Origin: Synergistaceae bacterium
GTDB taxonomy: Bacteria > Synergistota > Synergistia > Synergistales > Aminobacteriaceae
Assembly: GCA_018436725.1 (NCBI GenBank)
Contig: JAHDKT010000042.1
Span: 1-64,000, forward strand
Direction of reading: 5' to 3'
Length of the DNA: 64,000 nt
Positions 26,169-34,742 of this stretch are shown here, piece after piece. Each line of letters begins with the position of its first letter. Within the stretch, counting starts at the first letter, position 1. A program made the position numbers and the translations under genes. The notes beneath the pieces are model-generated. The model was not told the origin of the DNA, made no database searches, and was given only the letters and a program-made list of their open reading frames with translations.

Positions 26169-27815
26169 ATGGCATTCACCATTGAAGTGACAAACGGCCC
26201 TGTTTTTTCAAGCGACGTCCCCGTTACGGGAAAATCGGTTCTTTCCGAAAGTCTCCCCGACGGTGAAGAGAAAAACATCGTTGCTTGGAGAGTAAACAAC
26301 TACCTTCGCTCCCTCGACTGGGTCATCGAAGACAACGCCCGCGTCGAGTTCATAGACACTTCCTCCTTTGAAGGGATGGAGGTGTATCGCCGCTCTCTGA
26401 GCTTCCTGCTCGTTCTTGCGTGTAAACGCGGTCTCGCGAAGGACATCGTGCTCCGGCACTCCATCAGCGAAGGGTACTACTGGGAGTTCGTCGAGGGAGC
26501 TGTTTCCGACGGCGATCTTGCAGTTATAAAGACGACCATGGACGATCTTGTGGGAAAAGATCTTCCCTTTATACGAAAAGTTGTCCCGCTCGACAAAGCC
26601 AGGAGAATATTCGACCGGCAGGGGAGCGGGGAAGTCGCCAGACTTTTTCAGTGGGGAGCCGTCGATCCTGTCGAACTCTATCGCTGCGCCGACATGTATG
26701 GGTATTACTACGCTCCGCTTGCTCCATCGACCGCCTATCTTAAACTTTACGATTTAAAAAAACTCGGCCCCGGAATGGTCCTGCAGTTCCCTACCATAAG
26801 TTATCCGTCGTCGCTCCCACCTTTCCGCGCCTCCAAGAATCTCTCCGGTGTTTTCCTGGACTACGCAAAGTGGCTGGAAGTGCTCGATCTGAGGACGATG
26901 GACAGCCTGCACAAGAAAGTCGCGGAAGGGAAAACACAGGAGGTCATTTTGATTTCCGAGGCTTTCCATGCCCAGAAACTCGGACGAATAGCCGATGAAA
27001 TCGCCTCGCGCTCGAAAGTGAAGGTCGCCGCTATAGCAGGTCCTTCCGGGTCGGGAAAAACCACATTTTCTGAACGGCTGAAAATACAGCTTCTCGTATG
27101 CGGCAGAAATCCCGTTACGCTGGCTATGGATAACTATTTCGTCAATCGTGAAGATACTCCGCGCGACGAGGACGGAAACCTCGACTTCGAAGTTGTCGAG
27201 GCGCTTGAACTTGAATTGCTTCAGGAGCATCTTCGCCGTCTTCTTGCGGGAGAAGAGGTTGTCACACCGCAGTTCAATTTTATCGAGGGAAAGAAAAAAC
27301 CCGGCAAGAAAATGAAGCTCGGTCCGAGAGATATCCTGATCATGGAGGGAATTCACGGCTTGAACGATAGAGTGACCGGCGCTCTGCCGAAGGACGAGAT
27401 GTACGGTATTTTCGTTTCGCCGCTCACTGGAGTTAACTTCGATAATCACAACAGGACGAGCACCACCGACAACCGCCTGCTTCGCCGCCTTGTACGCGAC
27501 GCACGAACACGAGGCCATTCGGCCGAAGCCACCTTGACGATGTGGCCCAAAGTCATCAGAGGGAGCATGCATTTTGTTTTTCCATACCAGAAGCACGCCG
27601 ATGTCATGTTCAATTCCTCTCTGCCGTACGAACTGTCCGCTCTGCGTGCCTATGTCGATCCTATCCTGCACACTGTTCCCGAAAGTTCTCCAGTTTATGG
27701 AGAAGCCCAGCGCATTCTCTCGATGATCAAGTTTGTTCCCATGGTCCCGACGGAGATCATACCGAACAACTCCATCATCAGAGAGTTCATCGGCGGTTCC
27801 TGTTTCGATGTGTAG
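26169..27815 (+). CDS. Uridine kinase-like enzyme with ThrRS-type N-terminal domains
   Basis: A 548-residue fusion. The first roughly 240 residues resemble the TGS and second additional domain of threonyl-tRNA synthetases (SVLSESLPDG, HSISEGYYWEF, DVIGKDLPF-like DDLVGKDLPFIRKVV). A P-loop kinase of the uridine kinase/phosphoribulokinase type follows: Walker A GPSGSGKTT (about 291-299), TLAMDNYFVNRE, IEGKKKPGKK and the lid segment RLVRDARTRGHSA. Plain uridine kinases are near 210 residues. The substrate of the fusion class is uncertain; nucleoside phosphorylation is the best guess. An AAGGAGG site precedes ATG. The LacI-type gene follows after 18 bases. Confidence 0.88.
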   Translation: MAFTIEVTNGPVFSSDVPVTGKSVLSESLPDGEEKNIVAWRVNNYLRSLDWVIEDNARVEFIDTSSFEGMEVYRRSLSFLLVLACKRGLAKDIVLRHSISEGYYWEFVEGAVSDGDLAVIKTTMDDLVGKDLPFIRKVVPLDKARRIFDRQGSGEVARLFQWGAVDPVELYRCADMYGYYYAPLAPSTAYLKLYDLKKLGPGMVLQFPTISYPSSLPPFRASKNLSGVFLDYAKWLEVLDLRTMDSLHKKVAEGKTQEVILISEAFHAQKLGRIADEIASRSKVKVAAIAGPSGSGKTTFSERLKIQLLVCGRNPVTLAMDNYFVNREDTPRDEDGNLDFEVVEALELELLQEHLRRLLAGEEVVTPQFNFIEGKKKPGKKMKLGPRDILIMEGIHGLNDRVTGALPKDEMYGIFVSPLTGVNFDNHNRTSTTDNRLLRRLVRDARTRGHSAEATLTMWPKVIRGSMHFVFPYQKHADVMFNSSLPYELSALRAYVDPILHTVPESSPVYGEAQRILSMIKFVPMVPTEIIPNNSIIREFIGGSCFDV

Positions 27816-27833
27816 AGGGAGTTCTACGACGTC

Positions 27834-28682
27834 GTGACAAAGTCGACTATGGAGGATGTAGCCAGGGCCGCCGGTGTGAATAAAGCTACGGTGAGCCGGG
27901 CTCTGAAAGGCGATTCCCGCATTTCTTCAGCGACGCGCGAAAAAGTATGGAACGCCGCGAAGGAACTCGGGTATCGCCTTGATCTTACCGCGAGCGGCCT
28001 TTCGGGGGGCAGAACCGGTCTTGTCGCGATTGTCCTCGAAAAGCTCAAGCCATGGTTCAATCCGCTCTTTTTCTCAGGAGTGAACCGGGTGCTCGCCAAA
28101 GCAGGAATGGATTTTCTTCTCAAGATGCCTGGATTCAATTGGGATGCGCTGTCCGGCTCGCTCACATCCCGGCGCGTTGACTGCATTCTCTTCGCAGGAA
28201 GCGGAGAGGGAAAAATAGTTTCCCCCGCGCAGTTTCTTCAAATACCCGCTGTAACTGTCGGTTTCCGAATCGAAGGACTCCCCGCTGTTCTTGTTTCAGA
28301 AAAGGAAACTATTTCGAGGCTCAGATTCATCGCCTCGGGGCGTCCGCTTCGTCTCGCCTCCGGACTCTCCCCGTTGTTTCCCTTTCTCTCGGAGAGTATT
28401 GCAGACACAGACGCAGATACCGAGGATGTTTTCGGGGTTTTCGACGATTGCGCTCCGGAGACGGAAACAATCCATTCCGGATGTCTCTGCGTCCTCCCCG
28501 GAGATCCGGGGCGCGAAGGGTTCTTTAGTCTTGAATGGCCTGCATTCGAAATGGGGGTTACCGTAGGACGGCTTCTTCTGAAAGTAATTGCGGGCAAAGA
28601 GACATACCCTACATGCTGCATGCCGGTTCCGCTCCTTCGGGATCCGTCGGGCGAAAAACTTCTCTTCGAGAAAATGAACTAA
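27834..28682 (+). CDS. LacI-type regulator with degenerate sensor domain
   Basis: A 282-residue protein. The N-terminal LacI helix-turn-helix is complete (TMEDVARAAGVNKATVSRALKGDSRISSATREKVWNAA) with the hinge YRLDLTASGLSGGRTGL. The periplasmic-binding-protein-like sensor is clearly shorter than the usual roughly 270 residues and lacks the standard central repeats, so its ligand pocket may be altered. It still ends with MGVTVGRLLLKVIAGKE, the usual LacI tail motif. The GTG start is weakly supported: the GAGGGA site is 13 bases away. It may be cotranscribed with the kinase-like gene. Confidence 0.8.
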   Translation: MTKSTMEDVARAAGVNKATVSRALKGDSRISSATREKVWNAAKELGYRLDLTASGLSGGRTGLVAIVLEKLKPWFNPLFFSGVNRVLAKAGMDFLLKMPGFNWDALSGSLTSRRVDCILFAGSGEGKIVSPAQFLQIPAVTVGFRIEGLPAVLVSEKETISRLRFIASGRPLRLASGLSPLFPFLSESIADTDADTEDVFGVFDDCAPETETIHSGCLCVLPGDPGREGFFSLEWPAFEMGVTVGRLLLKVIAGKETYPTCCMPVPLLRDPSGEKLLFEKMN

Positions 28683-28713
28683 GGTTTTTCTGATGAGAAA
28701 TATGTAACGGGTG

Positions 28714-28742
28714 TTGACTAATGGAAAAAGTCGTGGTATAAC
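28714..28742 (+). promoter_or_regulatory. Near-consensus sigma70 promoter
   Basis: TTGACT (28714-28719) and TATAAC (28737-28742) are separated by 17 bases, and TGG precedes the -10. It is one of the strongest-looking promoters in the window and faces the small cysteine-rich gene at 28807. Confidence 0.75.
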
Positions 28743-28744
28743 AT

Positions 28745-28798
28745 CCTCGTGAACGAAACAGTGTCACTCGCTGCCAAATATACAAACTCACGAGGAGG
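28745..28798 (+). promoter_or_regulatory. Leader inverted repeat overlapping the ribosome site
   Basis: CCTCGTGA (28745-28752) is fully complementary to TCACGAGG (28788-28795), whose end forms half of the AGGAGG ribosome site (28793-28798). Pairing would partly hide the ribosome site. Transcription probably starts near 28749, so only part of the left arm may be in the RNA. Confidence 0.35.
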
Positions 28799-28806
28799 TC
28801 TTCGAT

Positions 28807-28989
28807 ATGTGGATGAAAGACGCGAACGGAAACTGGTACTGCGACGCACCTCTTTGCAGCGGATGCTGCACCCCTTCCCTTGTATGGGATAAAAATGAAA
28901 ACGGAGCTTGGTTTCTTTCGGAACCAAGCTCCGTTTCCGCGGCAATAGCTTCCTTTCCTGCAAAGGTTCGTCTTTCGCTTGCAGTGTAA
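28807..28989 (+). CDS. Cysteine-rich 60-residue protein
   Basis: A short frame with an AGGAGG site 8 bases upstream and a near-consensus promoter. The product begins MWMKDANGNWYCDAPLCSGC and has four cysteines in the pattern C12-x4-C17-x2-C20-C21, enough for one metal site or for crosslinking. The phrases KDANGNWYCD and DKNENGAWFL look like an internal duplication. The last 30 residues lie over a 15-bp hairpin and look less protein-like, so the working product may end earlier or be processed. No signal peptide or maturation enzyme is seen nearby. Family unknown. Confidence 0.55.
   Translation: MWMKDANGNWYCDAPLCSGCCTPSLVWDKNENGAWFLSEPSSVSAAIASFPAKVRLSLAV
28899..28936 (-). terminator. Terminator of the leftward hexosaminidase operon
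   Basis: A perfect 15-bp stem (28899-28913 with 28922-28936) is followed leftward by a T-rich stretch (TTTTCATTTTTAT). It lies about 55 bases beyond the end of the leftward gene at 28990. It also lies inside the 3' half of the small rightward gene, so the two transcription units overlap tail to tail. Confidence 0.7.
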
Positions 28990-30693
28990 CTACAACCCGG
29001 AGACTACTTGACACCCTCCTGCGCGTGTTTCGAAGCCCGGCAGTTCGACCGGCAGTCTTCCTTCCGCAGGGGCGTTTCCTTTGAGAACATCGGCAAGAGC
29101 GCGTAGAGACGGGGCGTTGTCGCTGTATGAGACGACAGCCCCAGCCAGCGAAGAAAGCGACAAAAGAGCATACGGCGTACGGAGCGAAAGAAGCAGTGTG
29201 CGACTCTCGCCAGTGCGCTTGACGAGTTCCATCCATTCCGGGTTTCTTTTACTGTCGTACTCCGCGATGATAACCCTGTCAGCATCGCCAATTCGCAGAA
29301 GAGCAGCGGCGATTTCGTTTTCACTCGGTCTCTCCGGTATTTCTATTAGGTCGACCGGAAAAATAGCTTCCGTAAAGATGCGTGCAGCGGCGATACGCTC
29401 CTTTGGCCAAAGAAGAGGTCTCTTTTTCCCATCGCGAACGGTTTGAAGCGTATCCGCCCTGTCACGGACGATCGTTATACTCCGTCGAGCCGCTTCCCTT
29501 GCGGTTGCCTCCCCTTCAGGAGAAAGACGGGGGGTGAATTGCGGTCTCCATCCTTCATGAAGAAGCCCCAAAGACTCCTTGGCTTTTAGAATTCTTCCTA
29601 CGGCCTCGTCGAGTCGGTCGCTCCGTATCCTTCCTGTCCGGCATGCTTCCAGCAAAGCCTTGAACATGCCGAAATGTTCCGTCTCCTTATGGCCTCTGTC
29701 CGCTCCGAAAAGCAAAATATCGGCGCCCGCGTTGAATGCTTCGATCGCCGCTTCTTCCATGGTTCGTTCTTTCTTGAGAGCTTCCATCCCCATGGAGTCG
29801 GTAACAATAAGACCTTCGAAGCGCATCTCCGAACGAAGCATTCCCAGGATGGAGGAAGAAAGGGTTGCGGGGTTCCCTTCGTCGAGCGAAGGAACAAGGA
29901 CGTGAGCAGTCATCACCATTGGAACTCCTGCCGTTATCGCCGCTTCGAAGGGAGGGAACTCCACAGCCTCAAGGCGGCTCCGGGATACGTTAATGATCGG
30001 AAGTCCTGTGTGAGAGTCGACTTCGGTATCTCCATGCCCTGGAAAGTGCTTCGCGGATGGGTAAACCCCTTTTCCCATGAATGCCTCGATCATCGCCGTG
30101 CCCAGACGGGCGACGTTCAGCGGGTTGGAACCGAAAGAACGTACGCCGATGATCGGATTTAAAGGGTTGTTGTTCACATCCATTACAGGAGCAAAATTCA
30201 TGTTTATACCCAGGCTGGACAATTCTTCACCCATGACGGAAGCTACACGGCTCGCAAGAGACGGGTCGCCCGTCGCCCCGAGCGCCATATTTCCGGGAAA
30301 GAGCGTTACCCCTTCGCGTATACGGGCGATAAGCCCGCCCTCCTGATCGATGGCGATGAAAAGCGGGCGCACCCCGGAGGCAAGCGCCGTCCGTTGTATC
30401 ATCTCGTTCAGGGAGGCGACTTGCTGGACCGACTCGATGTTGTTGCGGCTGGAGTAGAGTATGACGCCTCCTACCTTTAGCTCGGAAACAAACATGCTGA
30501 GGTTTTCCGAGAGGGCGCCTCCTTCGAAGAATATCAGCATGGTCTGTCCGACTTTCTCCTCCAACGTCATTGATGCGAGAGCCGTTTCGATCCGATATTC
30601 GCTTTGCGCGGGCGCTGCGTAGAAAAGAATAAAAAGGAAAAGAAGCGCGCTTGCGAAACGCTGCCTGCCCGAGAAAACCATTGTGCGAATCAT
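28990..30693 (-). CDS. nagZ: GH3 beta-N-acetylhexosaminidase (NagZ-like)
   Basis: A 567-residue glycoside hydrolase family 3 enzyme that removes N-acetylglucosamine from peptidoglycan fragments or similar chains. The NagZ-type general acid/base loop KHFPGHGDTEVDSH covers 215-228 (Asp226-His228 dyad), and the nucleophile is Asp299 in the VTDSMGM motif. DQEGGLIARIREG binds the sugar. A signal peptide (cut near Gln30-Ser31) means it acts outside the cytoplasm, unlike E. coli NagZ. A second GH3-type C-terminal domain (about 370-567) makes it longer than the minimal enzyme. Start overlaps the upstream gene by 4 bases. Confidence 0.9.
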   Translation of the reverse strand: MIRTMVFSGRQRFASALLFLFILFYAAPAQSEYRIETALASMTLEEKVGQTMLIFFEGGALSENLSMFVSELKVGGVILYSSRNNIESVQQVASLNEMIQRTALASGVRPLFIAIDQEGGLIARIREGVTLFPGNMALGATGDPSLASRVASVMGEELSSLGINMNFAPVMDVNNNPLNPIIGVRSFGSNPLNVARLGTAMIEAFMGKGVYPSAKHFPGHGDTEVDSHTGLPIINVSRSRLEAVEFPPFEAAITAGVPMVMTAHVLVPSLDEGNPATLSSSILGMLRSEMRFEGLIVTDSMGMEALKKERTMEEAAIEAFNAGADILLFGADRGHKETEHFGMFKALLEACRTGRIRSDRLDEAVGRILKAKESLGLLHEGWRPQFTPRLSPEGEATAREAARRSITIVRDRADTLQTVRDGKKRPLLWPKERIAAARIFTEAIFPVDLIEIPERPSENEIAAALLRIGDADRVIIAEYDSKRNPEWMELVKRTGESRTLLLSLRTPYALLSLSSLAGAVVSYSDNAPSLRALADVLKGNAPAEGRLPVELPGFETRAGGCQVVSGL

Positions 30694-31823
30694 TCGGTAC
30701 TCCCTCCAAGCGATGAGTAAAGTTTTTGGATAAACTGATCGTAAACCAACGGATAGTTTCCGCTGTAATAGAGAAATCCGTATTCTATTTCCGTAGCAAA
30801 CGGGTAGTCCTTTGTCATTTCCAGAAGAGGTTCAGGGAGATCGATAAGTTTAAGAGCGGTGTCCTTAGCTCCCTGCTGCGGCGTCTCCGGGAGCAGGAGC
30901 AGAATCTCGCGCTCGCCCATGAAGAACCCCATATCGCTTTCCCGGATCGTGTTCTTGATATACTGCACATACGCCACAAGAAATGTGTCTTCAAGTGTGG
31001 GCTGTTTACCCAATCCGGGAAGGTAGGCGCAGTTTACTTTGAGAAGGATGCCGCAAAGCCATCGACGATAACGGTTTGCCCGGCTCAGTTCTTCCTTGAT
31101 GCGCAATTGAGCGTACTTTCTCGAATAGAGCCCGGTCTTCGGGTCGAAAAGATCTGTTCCCGATGATGTTTCCTGGACTTTTGTGCTTTTAACAGGCGGT
31201 GGATTATCGATAAGCAAAAAATGAAAAAGCCCATCCTTTGCTTTTTGAAAGACTGCGTGTTTTTTTCCTCCGACCACTCCCTCGGTCTCGCCGGGAGTGA
31301 AAAAAGTCATAACGCTTTTCCCTTCTGCCAGCGCATCTCCGGTAAGATCTTTGAAGGAGGCGTTGGCCTCCACAATAACGCCTTCGTCATCGGTAACCAC
31401 CAGCGGGAAGGGAGTTGTTTCAGGACTCGTCCCGGCTCCGCCGGCCGTATCGGCGGATACAGGGGCCTGTTCCGCGGCAGAAGAGCGCGGCGTCTGTCTG
31501 TGCATGAAGAAATGGATGATCATAAAAAAACCGGAAACAGCGATAACAACCCCCACCCAGGGAAGAATAGGCGGTGCTCCCGCTTCCATCGAGACGATGC
31601 ATATCATTATTCCCTGAGTCGCCATCTGCAATGGCGTCATCTGCGTATAGAGTCCGTTTTTTATGGAAAATACATACATCATGGTTAGCGCGAAGTAGAG
31701 CAGAAGCAGGAGCACCCAAAGCGGCGCTCCTGCGGAAACTTTGTGCATCTCGCTACCGAAGGCCACAAGGATCAGCGACAGAGGCAGCGAGATCAAGGGA
31801 GGCAGCGTTGCCCAGACAATCAT
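30690..31823 (-). CDS. Membrane protein with PAS and degenerate GGDEF domains
   Basis: A 377-residue protein: three to four membrane helices (1-107), a PAS-like sensor (about 138-205, LVVTDDEGVIVEANASFKDLTGD), then a GGDEF-type domain starting DPKTGLYSRKYAQ (228-239). In the active-site position the GG(D/E)EF motif reads FMGEREILLLLPE (301-313), so both glycines and the acidic pair are altered and diguanylate cyclase activity is unlikely. It may act as a nucleotide-binding sensor instead. Its stop overlaps the start of the hexosaminidase gene. Confidence 0.8.
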   Translation of the reverse strand: MIVWATLPPLISLPLSLILVAFGSEMHKVSAGAPLWVLLLLLYFALTMMYVFSIKNGLYTQMTPLQMATQGIMICIVSMEAGAPPILPWVGVVIAVSGFFMIIHFFMHRQTPRSSAAEQAPVSADTAGGAGTSPETTPFPLVVTDDEGVIVEANASFKDLTGDALAEGKSVMTFFTPGETEGVVGGKKHAVFQKAKDGLFHFLLIDNPPPVKSTKVQETSSGTDLFDPKTGLYSRKYAQLRIKEELSRANRYRRWLCGILLKVNCAYLPGLGKQPTLEDTFLVAYVQYIKNTIRESDMGFFMGEREILLLLPETPQQGAKDTALKLIDLPEPLLEMTKDYPFATEIEYGFLYYSGNYPLVYDQFIQKLYSSLGGSTE

Positions 31824-31897
31824 ACCGGGAACCTCCTGGTCATTATTTTTCTCTCCTTGTGACGCATAGGCGCTCTTTTGCTTTCAGCGGGGCCGGT

Positions 31898-33421
31898 TCA
31901 ACGGAAGAGCAGCGTCTCGTCGGAAGGGTATCCCAGCCTGAAGAGAACTTGTACAGTACGTTTTTCGCCCGGCGCCAGAGAAAGTTTCCATGTAAGGAGG
32001 TTCTGTTCCGTGAGTTCTTCCGGTTTCGGATCGATACGAAGTGTTTCGACGGAGATGTTTTCCCTCGAAGAAACAGGAATGCGATCCCTCAGAGCAACAG
32101 TGACGGTGTGGGGCATGGAGTTTGATACCTCTATGGTATAGCCGTCTTCAAGCCGTCCTCTTCCTGTCCAGGTGCTTCCTTCCTTGGAGACGATTTTTTC
32201 TCTGGATGCGTGTACACGGGGAGTCCTTCCGAACGCGACCAGGAGATCCGAACCTGAGCCGTGCTCCGGAAGCGTTGTTTTCCCGGAGGGATGACCATCG
32301 ACCGAAAGCTCCACCGATCCAGGAAGGATTGGGAGCGGGAGACCTTTGGATTCGGCGACCAGCCATCCCTGTTCGGAAAGAGCCGGGACCGAAACGATAG
32401 AAGTTTCGGATTTCAAAAGAAAGCTGCCGAGATTGAAATCGGCGAATGTATTATCCCCCGTCAGAATGCCTTCCGCCTGTGCGGAGAGATCGGTAAGCGT
32501 CTGCACAATAGCCGGAGGTGTTGGCGCGGGGGCAGGCGCCTCCGCCATCGTCGCCATCATAGGCAGCGCTCCATCCATGGCGTAGCGTCTGTTTTCCTTT
32601 TGTTCCGGGGCAAAATCGGCCACGAGAGGTTTTAATTCGGGCGGCGATACGGCAACGGAGGGCATCGACGTATGGAAATGTACGTTCCCCTCGAAAAGAA
32701 GACCGGTCTTTTGGCGCGCACGGGCGAAAAGAACGCCCGAGATTTCTCCGGTTTCCCCTGAGAGATCCATCCTGTAAAACGGCCTCCATTCGGCATGTCT
32801 TGAGAACGCTTCGACGAAAACAGGACCTTTCCCTTCGAGAACAACCGTCACATTGATCGCTTTTTGCGAGTCGGACGGCATTTTCGATTCAAAATCCCTT
32901 CGTAAGACCGCAATTTCTTTTTGGAGTTCTTCAAGCGATTCAGAAAGCACGGCGTGTTCCAGTTCCATTTTTTCTCGTACGCTGCGAACCGACACCACAT
33001 AATCCGCGACCTCGGAACCTTTCAACTCTTTGGGCAGCGGGGCGGAAAGAAGTTCGAGCGACTGGTCGATAGCCGATATTTTCCCTGCGAGGATGGCACG
33101 CTGTCTCTCCTTTTCCCTTATCGCTTCGAAGGCTTTTTCGAGTACCGGAGGGATCCACTCCTGACGAGATACCTCCACTGCTTCAAATGAATGTATTACC
33201 GTTTCCTCTGAAGCTAAGGGGCGTACCGAAGCGATGTCGAAAGTTCCGGGCAGTTGAAACTGTACCTTCTCCGAAGCAGGAACGGAAAAGACGATTCGGG
33301 CGCCCGAAGGGTACATGTCGGTACGGTGAATCGAAAATGGCGGAGCGGCCTCGGCGGCGTCACGCTTAGCGCACAGTATCAATAGCAGGAGAATGATTAC
33401 GATGTGAACCCCCGTCTTCAT
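31898..33421 (-). CDS. MuiA-like exported protein (DUF4139/DUF4140)
   Basis: A 507-residue exported protein with a signal peptide (about 1-25). The N-terminal part fits DUF4140 (YPSGARIVFSVPAS) and is followed by a coiled-coil segment (about 95-185: EAIREKERQRAILAGKISAIDQ, EHAVLSESLEELQKEIAVLR). The C-terminal half fits DUF4139 (EWRPFYRMDLSG, GTTLPEHGSGSDL-like phrases, VEVSNSMPHTVTVALRDRIPVS). Proteins of this type include the mucoidy inhibitor MuiA; their molecular role is not settled. It has its own upstream region and diverges from ychF. Confidence 0.85.
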   Translation of the reverse strand: MKTGVHIVIILLLLILCAKRDAAEAAPPFSIHRTDMYPSGARIVFSVPASEKVQFQLPGTFDIASVRPLASEETVIHSFEAVEVSRQEWIPPVLEKAFEAIREKERQRAILAGKISAIDQSLELLSAPLPKELKGSEVADYVVSVRSVREKMELEHAVLSESLEELQKEIAVLRRDFESKMPSDSQKAINVTVVLEGKGPVFVEAFSRHAEWRPFYRMDLSGETGEISGVLFARARQKTGLLFEGNVHFHTSMPSVAVSPPELKPLVADFAPEQKENRRYAMDGALPMMATMAEAPAPAPTPPAIVQTLTDLSAQAEGILTGDNTFADFNLGSFLLKSETSIVSVPALSEQGWLVAESKGLPLPILPGSVELSVDGHPSGKTTLPEHGSGSDLLVAFGRTPRVHASREKIVSKEGSTWTGRGRLEDGYTIEVSNSMPHTVTVALRDRIPVSSRENISVETLRIDPKPEELTEQNLLTWKLSLAPGEKRTVQVLFRLGYPSDETLLFR

Positions 33422-33545
33422 CTCGAATAACCTCCCCTTTCAGGTGGTTGGTATAAATAGCCGGATTCAATGATAACAGAAATTTGCGAAACAGGATCGC
33501 TCTTTTTTCAAACCGTGCGATTGTTCTCTTTCCGTGAGGAACGGG

Positions 33546-33551
33546 TATAAT
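33546..33551 (+). promoter_or_regulatory. -10 element for ychF
   Basis: TATAAT at 33546-33551 lies 51 bases before the ychF start. A TTGTTC about 19 bases upstream is a possible -35. The 181-base region 33422-33602 otherwise holds only the divergent upstream sequence of the MuiA-like gene. Confidence 0.5.
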
Positions 33552-33602
33552 GCACTACGGGATCGTTACACAACGCGGTTCCGAAGCAAAGGAGGGAGCG
33601 AA

Positions 33603-34694
33603 ATGCTCAAATGCGGAATTATCGGTCTTCCTCTCAGCGGGAAGAGCACTGTATTCAACGTAGTTACCCGCGCAGGCGCGGAGGTGAAAGCGTACGCGAG
33701 CGGAAAGACGGATCCGAATAAGGCGATGGTCAACGTTCCTGATGAACGTTTCGACCATCTGGTGGAGTTTTTCGAGCCGAAGAAGATAACGCCTGCAACC
33801 GTCGAGTTCGTCGACCTTGCCGGTCTCTCCCGAAATGCCAGCAAAGGAGAGGGTGTAGGGAACGCTTTTCTTTCGTTCGTCGGCGAGTCCGACGCCCTTG
33901 TACATGTTGTCCGGCTCTTTGAAAATCCGGATGTGCCGCACCCCGAGGACACGGTCGATCCCGTCAGGGACTGGAATATCGTCGAAATGGAGCTTATTTT
34001 CCGCGACCTTGCCGTCATAGAGAACAGGCTTTCACGTCTCGCTGCGAAAAAGAAAAATATTCCAGCGGAAACGGCGGAAAAAGATCTGCTGGAACGTTGT
34101 CAAACCTGCCTCCTGGAAGAACGACCGTTGAGGGAGCTTGGCCTTTCCGCGGAGGAACTTCGTCTTCTCAGCGGTTTCGCGTTTGTGACTCTCAAGCCGG
34201 AACTCCTTGTTGCAAACCTCGACGAGACGCAAACGGACGACTCCATGCCTCAACTTGAAGCGCTTCGTCGTCTTGCACACGAGAAGCAAATCCGACTGGT
34301 AAAGATCTTCGGTAAAATGGAGATGGAACTCGCGGAGCTTCCGGAAGAGGAACAGAAAGAGTTCATGGGAGAACTCGGGATCGCCGAGTCCGGACGGAAC
34401 AGGCTTATTTCGGAAGCCTACGCTCTTCTCGGCCTTATCTCCTTTTTCACCACCGGAAAAGACGAGGTCAAGGCATGGACGCTCCTCGGAGGAGAGACTG
34501 CGGTCGACGCCGCAGGGACAATCCATTCCGACCTTGCCCGCGGATTCATACGGGCGCAGGTTGTTTCTTACGTCGATTTTATCGCGCACGACAGATCCCT
34601 CGCCAAGTGCCGCGAAAAAGGAGTACTCAGACTGGAGGGAAAGGAATATATCGTCGCCGACGGCGATATGATCGAAATTCGCTTCAATGTCTGA
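33603..34694 (+). CDS. ychF: YchF/OLA1-type ATPase
   Basis: A 363-residue Obg-family P-loop protein that binds ATP rather than GTP and associates with ribosomes; its role is in translation and stress response. The C-terminal TGS-like domain ends at RLEGKEYIVADGDMIEIRFNV. The switch region is VDLAGLSRNASKGEGVGNAFLS. The P-loop reads GLPLSGKST (8-16) where most YchF proteins have GLPNVGKST, an odd local change that still keeps the Gly-Lys-Ser/Thr core. ATG 33603 has an AAAGGAGGG site. Confidence 0.92.
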   Translation: MLKCGIIGLPLSGKSTVFNVVTRAGAEVKAYASGKTDPNKAMVNVPDERFDHLVEFFEPKKITPATVEFVDLAGLSRNASKGEGVGNAFLSFVGESDALVHVVRLFENPDVPHPEDTVDPVRDWNIVEMELIFRDLAVIENRLSRLAAKKKNIPAETAEKDLLERCQTCLLEERPLRELGLSAEELRLLSGFAFVTLKPELLVANLDETQTDDSMPQLEALRRLAHEKQIRLVKIFGKMEMELAELPEEEQKEFMGELGIAESGRNRLISEAYALLGLISFFTTGKDEVKAWTLLGGETAVDAAGTIHSDLARGFIRAQVVSYVDFIAHDRSLAKCREKGVLRLEGKEYIVADGDMIEIRFNV

Positions 34695-34696
34695 TG

Positions 34697-34705
34697 TGGT
34701 ACAAT
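34697..34705 (+). promoter_or_regulatory. Possible extended -10 after ychF
   Basis: TGGTACAAT (34697-34705) overlaps the region just after the ychF stop and lies 37 bases before the next start. It may give the downstream gene its own transcript. Confidence 0.4.
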
Positions 34706-34742
34706 CATTACTCGAAATTTCTATGGAAAGGGGCGCTTTTCA

